DNA of 64,000 bases from Acidobacteriota bacterium. GTDB lineage: Bacteria > Acidobacteriota > Terriglobia > Acidiferrales > UBA7541. Of this stretch, positions 43,176-52,450 are shown piece after piece. The notes below the pieces were generated by a model that ran no database searches, was not told where the DNA came from, and worked only from the letters and a program-made list of their open reading frames with translations. Numbering within the stretch: position 1 is the first letter of the stretch; every line of letters starts with the position of its first letter. The stretch spans positions 62,001-126,000 of the forward strand of contig JABCYZ010000013.1 in assembly GCA_013289955.1 (NCBI GenBank), given 5' to 3'. Position numbers and translations under genes: made by a program.

Positions 43176-44078
43176 TCAGGCGTCCACCAAACGTATCGAT
43201 GCGAGCCGGGCCTCGTCGCGTGCGGGAGTGGCACCTGCCTGGCCCGCGACCCACGAACCCATTCGATTGGCTGCCTCGTTCATGGCTGCAAGAGAATCGC
43301 CACGCAGATAGTGATAAACGAGCGCCGCAGTGAACGCGTCACCCGAGCCCACCGTGTCCGCCACATGCACCGGAATGCCGGGATGCTCGTGTTTGGCGTA
43401 CCCGCTTACCAGCAAACTTCCCGCCGCGCCGCGCGTGATGCATACCAGCTTTATATGAAATGTATGCCGGAGCCACTCTGCCGCGGACTCTTCGTCGTGA
43501 AATGGAAAGCCGAGCAACTGGACAACCGCCGGCAACTCATCGTTGTTTAGCTTGATGATGTCGGCGTGCTTCGCGGAATCAGCAAGAACCTGGGGGGAAT
43601 AAAAAGACTGCCGGAGATTGACATCGAAGACGCGCGTGGTTTCCGGCCGGATGGTTTTCAGAAAAGAAAAGATAGTCTGGCGGGACTGCGGAGATCTTTG
43701 CGCCAGCGAACCGAAGCAGACCGCGTCCGTCTTTTGCGCCAGCGCTTGCCACGCAGGCGTCCATTCGAACGCATCCCACGCAACCGGCTCGGCGATTTGA
43801 AATGTCGGCTGTCCCTTCAGATCGACTTCGACCTGCACCACACCCGTCCGGTAGGTTGGATCGAGCTGTATCGAGGCAGTGCCGAGACCGAGATGCTCGA
43901 GGCGGCGCTTGGCTTGCTCCCCGAGCTCATCGTTTCCCACGCGGCTGGCGACGATCCCCTCATCGCCGAGAAGATTCGTCATGTAAGCGAAATTCGCGGG
44001 CGCGCCGCCCAGCTGGCGGCCCGCAGGGAAAATATCCCAGAGCAATTCGCCCAGTCCAACTGTGGTGAACTTTTTCAT
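43176..44078 (-). CDS. PfkB-family sugar kinase (fructokinase-like)
   Basis: A 300-residue cytoplasmic ribokinase-fold kinase. The N-terminal GELLWDIFPAG and GGAPANFA segments and the C-terminal DTVGSGDAFTAAL, which holds the anion hole and catalytic aspartate, are the two PfkB signatures. Its close similarity in motifs to fructokinases (LGELLWD), and its place 91 bases downstream of a GH32 beta-fructosidase on the same strand, make fructose the likely substrate. ATG at 44078 is preferred over an in-frame ATG or equivalent at 44102, because homology begins at KKFTTVGLGE. The 2-keto-3-deoxygluconate kinases are the main alternative. Confidence 0.87.
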   Translation of the reverse strand: MKKFTTVGLGELLWDIFPAGRQLGGAPANFAYMTNLLGDEGIVASRVGNDELGEQAKRRLEHLGLGTASIQLDPTYRTGVVQVEVDLKGQPTFQIAEPVAWDAFEWTPAWQALAQKTDAVCFGSLAQRSPQSRQTIFSFLKTIRPETTRVFDVNLRQSFYSPQVLADSAKHADIIKLNNDELPAVVQLLGFPFHDEESAAEWLRHTFHIKLVCITRGAAGSLLVSGYAKHEHPGIPVHVADTVGSGDAFTAALVYHYLRGDSLAAMNEAANRMGSWVAGQAGATPARDEARLASIRLVDA

Positions 44079-44168
44079 GAATGACCCGCGTTCCCCTGGC
44101 AAAACGTCGCTTTCGCGGAGCTCCCTGGCGTCCCGTTTCGTTTGAGCTAACGCCTTAGGATCCGGCTG

Positions 44169-45737
44169 CTAATGCCATGTCGAGCCCAGTTTCCATATCG
44201 AGAGCGAGTGCACTTTGCCTGTCCCTCTGTCCGAATACAACTCAATTTCGTCGCTTCCGGGAGAAGGATATATGCGGTCTGTCAGGACCAGCTCGCCATC
44301 GTTTACGAAAACTTCCAGGCTGGAGCGGTCCAGGAAAGCGTGGAGTCTGAGCCTCGAATTTTGCCGGAGAATCGCCTTGTAGCGCCCTGAAAATTCCGGG
44401 GCGAAAGAAACCAGTCCGGAGCGGGTCCGGTCCACGAACACTTCCTTGTTTTCAGGGGTGAAACCTAAAAGCGTTTCCTCGTTTCCGCCTTTGCGCAGGC
44501 GGAACCCTATCTCTTTGGCCTCTCCGGAGAATTCGGCTTCGATTTCCAGCGCTTCTCCGCGTACGTTCGCGACATGCATCGCCTCGATGGCCATTGGGAC
44601 GGAAACATTTGAGAGCTCCAAGAACGCCCGTTCGCGCAAAGCCTTGGCTTCGGCGATGGGTTTTTGCACAAGCCGGATTCCGTCCGGAAATTGCGCCAGG
44701 CCGAGCTCCCGCGGCAACGATTGGGCACCGCGCCAAATCGCCGTGGGCTCGCGGTTTGCGTACTGCCAATTGCTGATCCATCCGATCCATATTCTTCGGC
44801 CGTCCTTCTCGGGGAGATCCGAAAACGAATTCGTCGCGTAGAAATCCTTGCCGTAGTCGGCCCAAAGCTCTCCTCCGGCCGGCGTTTCGTTCACGAAGTG
44901 CGCTCCGTCAAAGCTGCCCACAAAATACCGCGTTCCAGTGCCGCCGGCAGGAGCGCCAGGGTTGCGATTTACGATCAGCACCCACTTCTTGTTCCGGGAA
45001 TCGCCATCCACAGGCAGTCTGAAGAGATCGGGGCACTCCCACTGCCCTTTATCATTGCTTTCAATTGCAAACGAACTGCGGAAAGTCCAATTCCTAAGGT
45101 CCCGTGAGTCGAAGAAGACGGCCTTTCTCTCATCTGCGAGGACCGCGACCATCACCCATTTCTTTTGAACCTCATACCAAAATACTTTGGGGTCGCGAAA
45201 ATCAGGCTGCTTCAAATCCGCGATGGGATTCCCCGCATACTCTTTCCAAGTGCGGCCTCGGTCGTTGCTAAAGGCAAGATGCTGTCGTTGTATGTTGGCC
45301 CCGGCCGCGGTGTAGACAGCAATCAAACAAGAAGAATCGCCCGAGTCCGCCGTCGCGCACAATCCGCTCGCGTTATGCCAATCGACGACTGCGCTGCCCG
45401 AATAGATCATGTACTGGCCCGGCACTTCAGCAATCGCGAGAGGCAAATTCTTCCAGTGCAACATATCCCGGCTGACTGCATGGCCCCAGCTCATGTGGCC
45501 CCATTCCGTTCCTTGCGGATTGTATTGGTAGAACAGATGGTATTCGCCCTTGTAGAAGACCAGGCCGTTCGGATCATTCATGAAGTTTTTTGGGGGAGTG
45601 AAATGAAATTGCGGGCGCCAAGGTTCGTTGTAGGTTTGTTGCGCTGGCAGCACCCACGCGGATGCCAGGAAGAGAAACCCCACCAGGATCCGGCACCCGC
45701 GAAACACCCGGCTGGAACTCTTCATAGACCAGGGCAT
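44169..45737 (-). CDS. Exported glycoside hydrolase family 32 (levanase/fructan beta-fructosidase-like)
   Basis: A 522-residue secreted enzyme. A signal peptide spans about 1-33 (ILVGFLFLASAWVLPAQ). The five-bladed propeller carries the three GH32 catalytic motifs: nucleophile D55 in NDPNG, the stabiliser D182 in FRDP, and the acid/base E234 in ECPD. The C-terminal beta-sandwich is present (DRSSLEVFVNDGELVLTDR). It should release fructose from levan, inulin or sucrose in the periplasm or outside. Start at 45737 lies five bases after the TPR gene stop, with an alternative ATG at 45725. The order TBDR 2, terminator, TPR, GH32, fructokinase indicates a fructan- or sucrose-use locus. Confidence 0.92.
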   Translation of the reverse strand: MPWSMKSSSRVFRGCRILVGFLFLASAWVLPAQQTYNEPWRPQFHFTPPKNFMNDPNGLVFYKGEYHLFYQYNPQGTEWGHMSWGHAVSRDMLHWKNLPLAIAEVPGQYMIYSGSAVVDWHNASGLCATADSGDSSCLIAVYTAAGANIQRQHLAFSNDRGRTWKEYAGNPIADLKQPDFRDPKVFWYEVQKKWVMVAVLADERKAVFFDSRDLRNWTFRSSFAIESNDKGQWECPDLFRLPVDGDSRNKKWVLIVNRNPGAPAGGTGTRYFVGSFDGAHFVNETPAGGELWADYGKDFYATNSFSDLPEKDGRRIWIGWISNWQYANREPTAIWRGAQSLPRELGLAQFPDGIRLVQKPIAEAKALRERAFLELSNVSVPMAIEAMHVANVRGEALEIEAEFSGEAKEIGFRLRKGGNEETLLGFTPENKEVFVDRTRSGLVSFAPEFSGRYKAILRQNSRLRLHAFLDRSSLEVFVNDGELVLTDRIYPSPGSDEIELYSDRGTGKVHSLSIWKLGSTWH

Positions 45738-45742
45738 CTTTT

Positions 45743-46825
45743 TCAAGGCCTCGCGTTTTTGCGCAGCTCCAGCTGTCCAGCCAACTTTAGCTCCCTGTCC
45801 GCATCTTCGTTCTTTCCCAATTCGCGGTAAGCCTGCCCCAGGAGGTGGTGCGGCATCGGATTGTTGGGATCCATGGCAAGCGCCCGTTGCAGCGCGCGCA
45901 CAGCCAGTTCCGTCTCGCCTTTCTTCGCCAGCACCTTGCCGAGCAGGATGTACGGTCCCGTAGAAGTGGCGTCCAGCCAAATAGAACGCTGCAGAAGCCG
46001 CTCCGCCTCGTCGTATTTCTGCACGCGGGAGTAGCTATCCGCAAGTTTGTAGTACCCTGCGGCGTTACCGGGGTTGATCTCCAGCTCTTTCCGGAACTCC
46101 CGGATGGCCTCTTCTATCTGGGAATGATAGAGATACACTTCGCCGAGAAGCTGGTGCGCCAGGGGGAGTTTTGGATCGAGCACCATGGCTTTGTGGGCAT
46201 ACTCTTCGGCTACAGGCGCAAAGTCCTGCCGCAGCAGCATGCGCGCCGTGAAGAGATAGCTGGCCGCCGACTCCGGCGGCACATCAAACATTCTCGCAAA
46301 GGCTTTGCGCGCGTTCGGGTAATCCTTCGTCTGGATGTAGCAAATCCCAAGGATATACGCCGCATCCACATTCGCGCTGGGATACCACGTCTGCACCTTT
46401 TCGAGCTCTGGAATCGCCTCCGCAGGCCGCTCAGTCAAGTAATACGACAATCCCAGCAACTGTTCGGCCTCCCGATCCTCCGGATCCTGTTCCCGCGCTT
46501 TCTTGAGATACACTATGGCGTTTACAAAGTCGCTTTTCCTGTAATACGCGACTCCCAGTTCGTGAGCGAGACCTTTCTTCGCTGGATTCTTCTCTTCTAG
46601 CTCGTGGAGAGCCGAGAGCGCCTCGTCATATTTTCCTTGCTGCAGGAGGCGGCGAGCCTGGTCGAAATCGGCCTCGGGGACCTGCGACGGTTCCTGGGGT
46701 GCCCGGAGAGCATCCGGCAGGGCTGGTTTCTCCTGCGCTTCTGTGATTTCCGCCCACACAAGCGGCGCGCTCAAGATCAAACTGCCCAACAGCGCGACGG
46801 GAAACCAACGAATGCTCGGCATCAT
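45743..46825 (-). CDS. Exported TPR protein, partner of TBDR 2
   Basis: A 360-residue protein with a clear signal peptide (WFPVALLGSLILSAPLVWA, cleavage near residue 25) followed by eight to nine TPR units, for example SLAHELGVAYYRKSDFVNAIVYL-like and NAAGYYKLADSYSR-like repeats. No enzymatic domain. It lies downstream of TBDR 2, with a terminator between, and directly upstream of GH32 (five-base gap, likely coupled). This is the same arrangement as at TBDR 1, although the TPR proteins of the two loci do not share the WG(S/T)ELLLH or RQF signatures, so the partner was probably recruited or has diverged independently. A receptor accessory or scaffold role is inferred. Confidence 0.83.
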   Translation of the reverse strand: MMPSIRWFPVALLGSLILSAPLVWAEITEAQEKPALPDALRAPQEPSQVPEADFDQARRLLQQGKYDEALSALHELEEKNPAKKGLAHELGVAYYRKSDFVNAIVYLKKAREQDPEDREAEQLLGLSYYLTERPAEAIPELEKVQTWYPSANVDAAYILGICYIQTKDYPNARKAFARMFDVPPESAASYLFTARMLLRQDFAPVAEEYAHKAMVLDPKLPLAHQLLGEVYLYHSQIEEAIREFRKELEINPGNAAGYYKLADSYSRVQKYDEAERLLQRSIWLDATSTGPYILLGKVLAKKGETELAVRALQRALAMDPNNPMPHHLLGQAYRELGKNEDADRELKLAGQLELRKNARP

Positions 46826-46860
46826 TGTGTCCTAGGCAAATCCAGAATCGATTAGAGCAT

Positions 46861-46890
46861 AAAAAACGGGGAGCCCGTGGGGCTCCCCGT
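46861..46890 (-). terminator. Rho-independent terminator of TBDR 2
   Basis: ACGGGGAGCCC (46866-46876) pairs with GGGCTCCCCGT (46880-46890), an 11-base perfect stem with a three-base loop. On the minus strand it is followed by a run of T residues. It lies 28 bases beyond the TBDR 2 stop, before the TPR gene. Confidence 0.88.
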
Positions 46891-46917
46891 CCGTTTTGGG
46901 GTGTTATTTTCTGTCTG

Positions 46918-49900
46918 TTAGAAAATGAACTTGACGCCGAACTGCAATTGCCGCATGCCGATCGGAGCACCTGGAGCCGAATCGGCCTCGATGTCTGTGA
47001 TCTGGCCTGCGCTGGGTGCGCCAAAGCAATCGATGCACTGGTTCCCAGGTAGCGCAAGGACGGGATGGTTGAAGACGTTATACGCATCGAAGCGGAACTG
47101 CGCCTTGAAGCGTTCTGTGATATTGAAGTTCTTCGACAACGACATGTCATCGTAGAACGCATGCGGGCCGCGATAAGAGTCGAATCCGAGGTTCCCGATC
47201 TGGCCGCAAGCGGGAAGAGCGAACGGACCGGAGGTCGGTCGCACTAATGAGCAAGAATTCGATCCGACTTGACCTGGCGTCAGGCTATAGCTAAGCGGCG
47301 ATACGGGATTGAAATAATACAGCCCACACGGCCCGTTCGAACTGCAGCCCGACGTGACTTCATGCGGACTTACGCTTAGTTGCTGTCCATTCAGAACATT
47401 CGGACGGCATGGTCCGGCGTCCGTGACTTCGCCGCACTCTGAAATGCTTGGCGTCCAGGGAAGACCGGTGCCATAGGTCGTTGTGTTGGAAATCTGCCAG
47501 CCGCCCACGAGCAAGTCCATGGCACGGCCGGAGTCACTTAGAAACCTCTTGCCTCTCCCGACAGGCAGCTCATAAATCGCATTTACGACAGCGACTTGGT
47601 TGCGATTAAACGGGTTCGGGCCATAAGCAACGGTCGGATTCACGGAATAATACGTCGAGTCATAGGCGTTGGCATGAGAGAAGGTGTAATGTGCGAGGAA
47701 TTGGAGTCCCCAGCTAATACGCTTCTCGAGCTTAAGCTGCAGAGCTTCATATTCGTTGCTGGCATCGTTGCCGAAGTAGTTGTTAACGTCTCCCGAGCAG
47801 CACGGAGGCGTCGGCAGCACGGTCCCGTTGGGGGTTGTATATGTAGATCCCGGATAGGTAAACGCGGGATTCCCGTTCAGGAAGAACTTGCGACGTTCGT
47901 TCGCGGGCAGCAGGGCGTTAAATCCTCCCAGCTGCACGTCTGCGGCTGGACAACCACCTGCCGGGATAGGCGTAATCGAGCAGCCCACCATGTTCGTCCC
48001 CGGACCAACGGCAACTTCGTTTATGTTGTAGGAGGGTCCCGTTCCGGCAAAGACGTGAGTTCCCTTGTTGCCGACGTAACTCACCGTCAGATTCAAGGTT
48101 GGACTGACTTGCCGCTGAACCGTAGCATTCCACTCATCAATCGTGGGAAGGCGCTGAATCGTCGGACGGATATAGGGATTGGCGGTGCCATCCGGACCAA
48201 ACAAAGGCAGCGTGCCAGGGGGCGTACCTGCTCCGATGTCAGCAAGAACTGCCGAGAAGGGATATGCCGGCGGCCCCTGACTCAGGGTGAAAACCGCGCT
48301 GCGATTATTCGTAGCTGCCGGGTTCAGGTTATTGTCTTCGATGGACTGGTTGGCAAGGACTGGCAAGTTTTGCGTAACGGCATGCCCGAAGTTCGAGCCG
48401 AATACACCGAGGTCAAAGCTACGGCCGTATCCCATTCGAAGAACCGTTTTGGCATCCAATTGATAAGCAAGGCTGACGCGCGGAGCGAATGCTTTTAGAG
48501 TGTTTCGGACGTCGCCGCTATCGGAAACTCCGCCCTCTCCGGCAATCAGCAAGGTGCCATCATTCAAGTTGGCGAAACCGGCGTTGTCCTTTGCGGTGAC
48601 GGCCTCAGGAAAGTAAATTTCCCAGCGAAGGCCGTACGTGAGGGTAAACTTGGGTGTCATGCGCCAAGTGTCCTGACCATAAAAGAAACTGCGCCACTGA
48701 TGACCGACAGCGTCACTGGTCGTGCTGACAAACCGTTGAAACGAAGTGACGTCTCCCAGGAGGAAAGTGGCCAGTGAGAGTCCGAAAGCCGAACCGTCGC
48801 CTGTATCTCCCTGATCGAAGTTCAAGAGACCGGTGCGGCTGTTATCGCTCGGAACGCGAAGGTTGGTGGCATAGCGGACATCCGCGCCGAACTTGAAGGT
48901 GTGATTGCCTTGAATACGCGTCCAGTTATTTACGAACTGGATTTGACGTTCTCTTTCAATCAACGGGCAGTTACAACGGCCGATGTTGAGCCCGTCTCCG
49001 AAGTTAGAGGGGCTCCCATTTCCGGTGAACAAGAAACCCGAGAGGCCGCCGGTTTCAGACGTCCCTAGGTTTAAGCCAGGAAAGCCGAACCCCGTCATGG
49101 GATTTTGATTGGCATCAGAGTAATGCGTAAGCGGATTATACTGGAACCATCCGAGGCGGAAGTCGGTCAGCCAGTTCGAGCCGAAAGACTTAGTGAAACC
49201 GGTGGCCAAGCTGTAGTTATGAACGTCGGAACTGCCATCCAAACCTCCCGGCCCAAAACCGGCGCCGCCCAGAGCCCCAAGGCCGCCAAGCCCGGACAAG
49301 CTAAAGTAGTCAAGGCTGAAGCGCCCGAAGACCTGGAAGCTGTGAGGCGCGCTGTAATCAATGCGCGTGTCAAACGAATATTGATTGAACGGACCCGAGC
49401 CCGTCGACACGAAATTGTTCGTAACGCCGGCCGAAGTGGGTGTCGGAAATTCCTCAAGCACCTTGCCGATATTCGGATTCCTCGCCGCGAGCACGCTGAC
49501 CGGTATCATGTTGTTCGGGAAAGCGGTCCGCCCGGTACCATCCAGCGGGTTTCCAGTGGCCGGATCAAAGATCTGCCCAGCTGGAGCTCCGTTTACCGTG
49601 CCGAAGGCGTTTAGATACTGGCTCAAGTCGCACATACCGCCAGCATTCTTGGTGGGATCGCAAGTCTGCAGAACCGTCGCTGTCGGAATCGTGTATAGGT
49701 TTGTGATGCCCTGAATCTGCTTGGTACCTTGATAGTCACCAAAAAAGAAGAGTTTGTCTTTGAAGATGGGACCGCCGATGGAGCCGCCATACTGCTTCCA
49801 GGTGGCTGGAGCGAGAGGCACTCCAGGTTTGTTTGTAAAGGGATCGCGCGCTTGCTGGTCGCTATTCCGATAGTAGTAGAAGCCAGTTCCGTGGAAATCG

Positions 49901-50658
49901 TTTGACCCGGACTTGATCTGCACTCCGATCGTGCCAGCAGTGGCCTTGCCCGATTCTGCGTCGAAATCCTGCAACGCGATTTTCGCTTCCGCGATCGCGT
50001 CAAGGTTCGGATTTACGACGATAATGCCAAGGATGGGATCCTGGTTATCCGTGCCGTCCAACTCGAAGTTTGTCCCTGAGAAGTGCTGTCCATTCACTTG
50101 AATCTGCCCGCCGCCCTGGGGGTTTTCTGTGGCGGCGTGGTTGAAGCCCGGCAATTTCTGCGTGCCTGGAGAAAGCAATTCAAAGCTCGTGAAATTGCGA
50201 TCGAGAACCGGCAAATCTTCCACATATTTCTGGCTGAACTGGACGTCCACGTCCGCGCGGTCCGTCTGCAGTTGAGGTATGTCGCCCGTGACTTCCACGG
50301 TCTGCGTCACCGCTCCGACTACGAGGCTGGCGTCAACGGTGGCGGCCGTGTCCGCATTGAGAACTACGCTGGGTACTTCCGTTACCTGGAACCCCGTAGC
50401 CTCTATGTGTACCTTGTAGGTGTCCGGAATCAGGTGAGTGACGGAGTAATTTCCGCTTTCATTGGTGGTCGTATCGTAGGCAAAACTCTTGGTCGTCGAA
50501 GTCACGGTTACTTTGGCCCCGACAACCGCGTTGCCTTGAGGATCGGTCACCGTTCCGATAATGCTTCCAAAAACCGCCTGGCCAGACACTCTTGGCGCGT
50601 TCACCAAAACTATGCAAAACAGAAAAGCCAAACCTAGAACTACCAGTCGCTTTGCCAT
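46918..50658 (-). CDS. TonB-dependent receptor with carboxypeptidase regulatory-like domain (TBDR 2, Oar-like)
   Basis: A 1246-residue outer-membrane receptor. A signal peptide (LGLAFLFCIVLVNAPRVSGQ) is followed by a CarboxypepD_reg-like domain (about 28-115, GTVTDPQGNAVVGAKVTV), a plug domain with LPVLDRNFTSFEL, and a barrel of about 950 residues ending in QFGVKFIF with the C-terminal phenylalanine. An AGGAGGGG ribosome site precedes the ATG at 50658. It heads a gene set with a TPR protein, GH32 and a fructokinase, so uptake of fructo-oligosaccharides is a reasonable inference. It is divergent from a membrane-anchored winged-helix regulator. As for TBDR 1, no SusD-like gene is present. Confidence 0.9.
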   Translation of the reverse strand: MAKRLVVLGLAFLFCIVLVNAPRVSGQAVFGSIIGTVTDPQGNAVVGAKVTVTSTTKSFAYDTTTNESGNYSVTHLIPDTYKVHIEATGFQVTEVPSVVLNADTAATVDASLVVGAVTQTVEVTGDIPQLQTDRADVDVQFSQKYVEDLPVLDRNFTSFELLSPGTQKLPGFNHAATENPQGGGQIQVNGQHFSGTNFELDGTDNQDPILGIIVVNPNLDAIAEAKIALQDFDAESGKATAGTIGVQIKSGSNDFHGTGFYYYRNSDQQARDPFTNKPGVPLAPATWKQYGGSIGGPIFKDKLFFFGDYQGTKQIQGITNLYTIPTATVLQTCDPTKNAGGMCDLSQYLNAFGTVNGAPAGQIFDPATGNPLDGTGRTAFPNNMIPVSVLAARNPNIGKVLEEFPTPTSAGVTNNFVSTGSGPFNQYSFDTRIDYSAPHSFQVFGRFSLDYFSLSGLGGLGALGGAGFGPGGLDGSSDVHNYSLATGFTKSFGSNWLTDFRLGWFQYNPLTHYSDANQNPMTGFGFPGLNLGTSETGGLSGFLFTGNGSPSNFGDGLNIGRCNCPLIERERQIQFVNNWTRIQGNHTFKFGADVRYATNLRVPSDNSRTGLLNFDQGDTGDGSAFGLSLATFLLGDVTSFQRFVSTTSDAVGHQWRSFFYGQDTWRMTPKFTLTYGLRWEIYFPEAVTAKDNAGFANLNDGTLLIAGEGGVSDSGDVRNTLKAFAPRVSLAYQLDAKTVLRMGYGRSFDLGVFGSNFGHAVTQNLPVLANQSIEDNNLNPAATNNRSAVFTLSQGPPAYPFSAVLADIGAGTPPGTLPLFGPDGTANPYIRPTIQRLPTIDEWNATVQRQVSPTLNLTVSYVGNKGTHVFAGTGPSYNINEVAVGPGTNMVGCSITPIPAGGCPAADVQLGGFNALLPANERRKFFLNGNPAFTYPGSTYTTPNGTVLPTPPCCSGDVNNYFGNDASNEYEALQLKLEKRISWGLQFLAHYTFSHANAYDSTYYSVNPTVAYGPNPFNRNQVAVVNAIYELPVGRGKRFLSDSGRAMDLLVGGWQISNTTTYGTGLPWTPSISECGEVTDAGPCRPNVLNGQQLSVSPHEVTSGCSSNGPCGLYYFNPVSPLSYSLTPGQVGSNSCSLVRPTSGPFALPACGQIGNLGFDSYRGPHAFYDDMSLSKNFNITERFKAQFRFDAYNVFNHPVLALPGNQCIDCFGAPSAGQITDIEADSAPGAPIGMRQLQFGVKFIF

Positions 50659-51119
50659 CCCACCCCTCCTAGCAGATCCGCTTCCCGCAATTTTCCTGAG
50701 AATTGCAGCTCCAACCGTCAGAAAGCCAAGCTCCGACTTCGGCCTGAATGGCCAAGTTCCGTGCGCTTTCGATTTGATTGGTTAAGTCTTACGACGGAAA
50801 GCTGAACCCGAACTCGCAATGAACGAGCCAAGTTCAACCGTTAAAGGCACCCCCAAACTGAACTTAGGCGCCCTCGACGTGCGCCTCGCACTAAAGCACC
50901 GGCCTAGAAAGGCTCTCGCACTCCCGCCCCAAACGCACTTACGCGTCGGCACCTATACACAGGCGGATGATGCGGCTATATTGATGCGTACTATTCGTTT
51001 TTTGGCGGGCTCTTAGAAGTCTCAATGCGTCTGATACGGTTACATCCAATAAATGGCCATCTTGCAGATAGATGCGCGACTTGTTACACTCCTGTTACTC
51101 CGACGTATCAAGGACCTAT
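50659..51119. promoter_or_regulatory. Divergent control region between TBDR 2 and winged-helix regulator
   Basis: 461 bases without a gene. Near TBDR 2 an inverted repeat GCAATT-N8-AATTGC (50687-50706) would fold just upstream of the ribosome site in the receptor's leader. CCAAGTTC occurs twice (50752-50759 and 50828-50835). TTAACC-related half-sites occur at 50780 and near 50833-50845. The regulator's promoter is listed separately. Confidence 0.45.
51062..51090 (+). promoter_or_regulatory. Candidate promoter of the winged-helix regulator
   Basis: TTGCAG (51062-51067) and TACACT (51085-51090) are exactly 17 bases apart. The -10 ends 29 bases before the GTG at 51120, giving a short leader that contains the AAGGA ribosome site. 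The pair overlaps the ATG at 51072, which argues against that start. Confidence 0.4.
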
Positions 51120-52370
51120 GTGACAGACCGGGAGCATCTTCTCGAGCAGATTAACCGGCTCGTTGGCAGCCATGCTTTGCATGGCTCGGAATCGCTTTGC
51201 AAACTGCTCCGCTATCTGGCCCGTCATGCCGTCGACCACCCCGGCACTCCCATTAAAGAGTTCCAAATCGCTACCGAAGTCTTTGGACGTTCCGCCGATT
51301 TCGATCCCCAGCTCGATTCCATGGTACGTGTCCAGGCCGGTCGCTTGCGCTCCAAACTCACCGAGTATTACAGCTCGGATGGAATAGAAGATCCCATTGT
51401 GGTGGAACTTCCCAAGGGTACCTACGTCCTTTCCTTTCACCATCGCAACTCTGCGGCCGCGAAGTCTCCTTCCGGCACCCTAAACGGGGAACTGGGCAAG
51501 GAAGCTCGGGAGAAAAGCCCGGAGCGCCGATGGGGTACCGAGGTCATTTCGCTTTCCATTTTCCTGGCTGCTGCCATCACTGTCATCGTATGGCTTCTGG
51601 CGACGCGAACTTCCACTCCGGTGGGTCTCGCGAGCGAGAGCGAACCGGTCCCAGCCGCATTTCGTGTCTTCTGGAAAGGTTTTGCTTCGGGGGCGGAGGA
51701 GCCGTGGGTCGTTTTTAGCAATGCGGCTTTTGTGGGCCGTCCTGAAACGGGCATGCGCTACCGTGATGCCACGCGTGACGCCGGCGCCCCTATCCTCGAC
51801 CACTATACCGGCGTCGGCGAAGTATTGGCGGTCCACGAACTCGATCGCGTTTTCGGCCTCCTCCATCGCCGCATCCGCGTCAAACGCGGGAGCCTCTTTT
51901 CGCTCGACGATGCCAAGAACAACAACCTGATTTTCATTGGTTCGCCGGTAGAAAATCTCTCTCTTCTCGAGATTCCGGGTACTCAGGAATTCTTTTTCGA
52001 GCAGTTTACCTCCGGTCCTCGCAAAGGCGATCACGCCATTATCAACAAACACCCACAACCCGATGAAGGTAAGGAATTCTTTGCCACGCCTTCGGGTGTG
52101 CCGCTAGCCGAGGACTACGCCGTTCTAGGTCTTGTGAGAGGGATGAATCCAGGTCAATCCGTGCTCATTCTCGCAGGGAACACCACGATCGGCACTCAGG
52201 CCGCCGTCGAATACGTGTGCAGGCAAAGCTCCGTGGAAGAGCTGCTCTTGCGGCTTTCCGTTTCGCAGGATGGCGAACTCAAGCCCTTTGAAGCCGTCAT
52301 TCGAGTGAAAGTAGCCCGCGGTGTGCCCGTGGAAACAGAACTCGTCGCCATTCGCAAGTCCACCACCTAA
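51120..52370 (+). CDS. Membrane-anchored winged-helix regulator
   Basis: A 416-residue protein from a GTG with AAGGA at good spacing; an ATG at 51072 would add 16 residues but has no ribosome site. Residues about 5-105 form a winged-helix-like DNA-binding region of the type seen in acidobacterial CadC-like proteins (LLRYLARHAVDHPG, DSMVRVQAGRLRSKL and a PKGTYVLSF wing). A single membrane helix lies around residue 150 (ISLSIFLAAAITVIVWLLA). The C-terminal 250 residues are predicted periplasmic and have no recognised family. This one-component layout would let an external signal act directly on DNA. It is divergent from TBDR 2, the most likely target. Confidence 0.78.
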   Translation: MTDREHLLEQINRLVGSHALHGSESLCKLLRYLARHAVDHPGTPIKEFQIATEVFGRSADFDPQLDSMVRVQAGRLRSKLTEYYSSDGIEDPIVVELPKGTYVLSFHHRNSAAAKSPSGTLNGELGKEAREKSPERRWGTEVISLSIFLAAAITVIVWLLATRTSTPVGLASESEPVPAAFRVFWKGFASGAEEPWVVFSNAAFVGRPETGMRYRDATRDAGAPILDHYTGVGEVLAVHELDRVFGLLHRRIRVKRGSLFSLDDAKNNNLIFIGSPVENLSLLEIPGTQEFFFEQFTSGPRKGDHAIINKHPQPDEGKEFFATPSGVPLAEDYAVLGLVRGMNPGQSVLILAGNTTIGTQAAVEYVCRQSSVEELLLRLSVSQDGELKPFEAVIRVKVARGVPVETELVAIRKSTT

Positions 52371-52450
52371 GTAGAGATTTTGATGAGTGGTGTCGCCCTG
52401 CACTTGGTACTGGTTGCATGAGCGAAGCGTAGTCCGTGAAGGCCGTCAGA

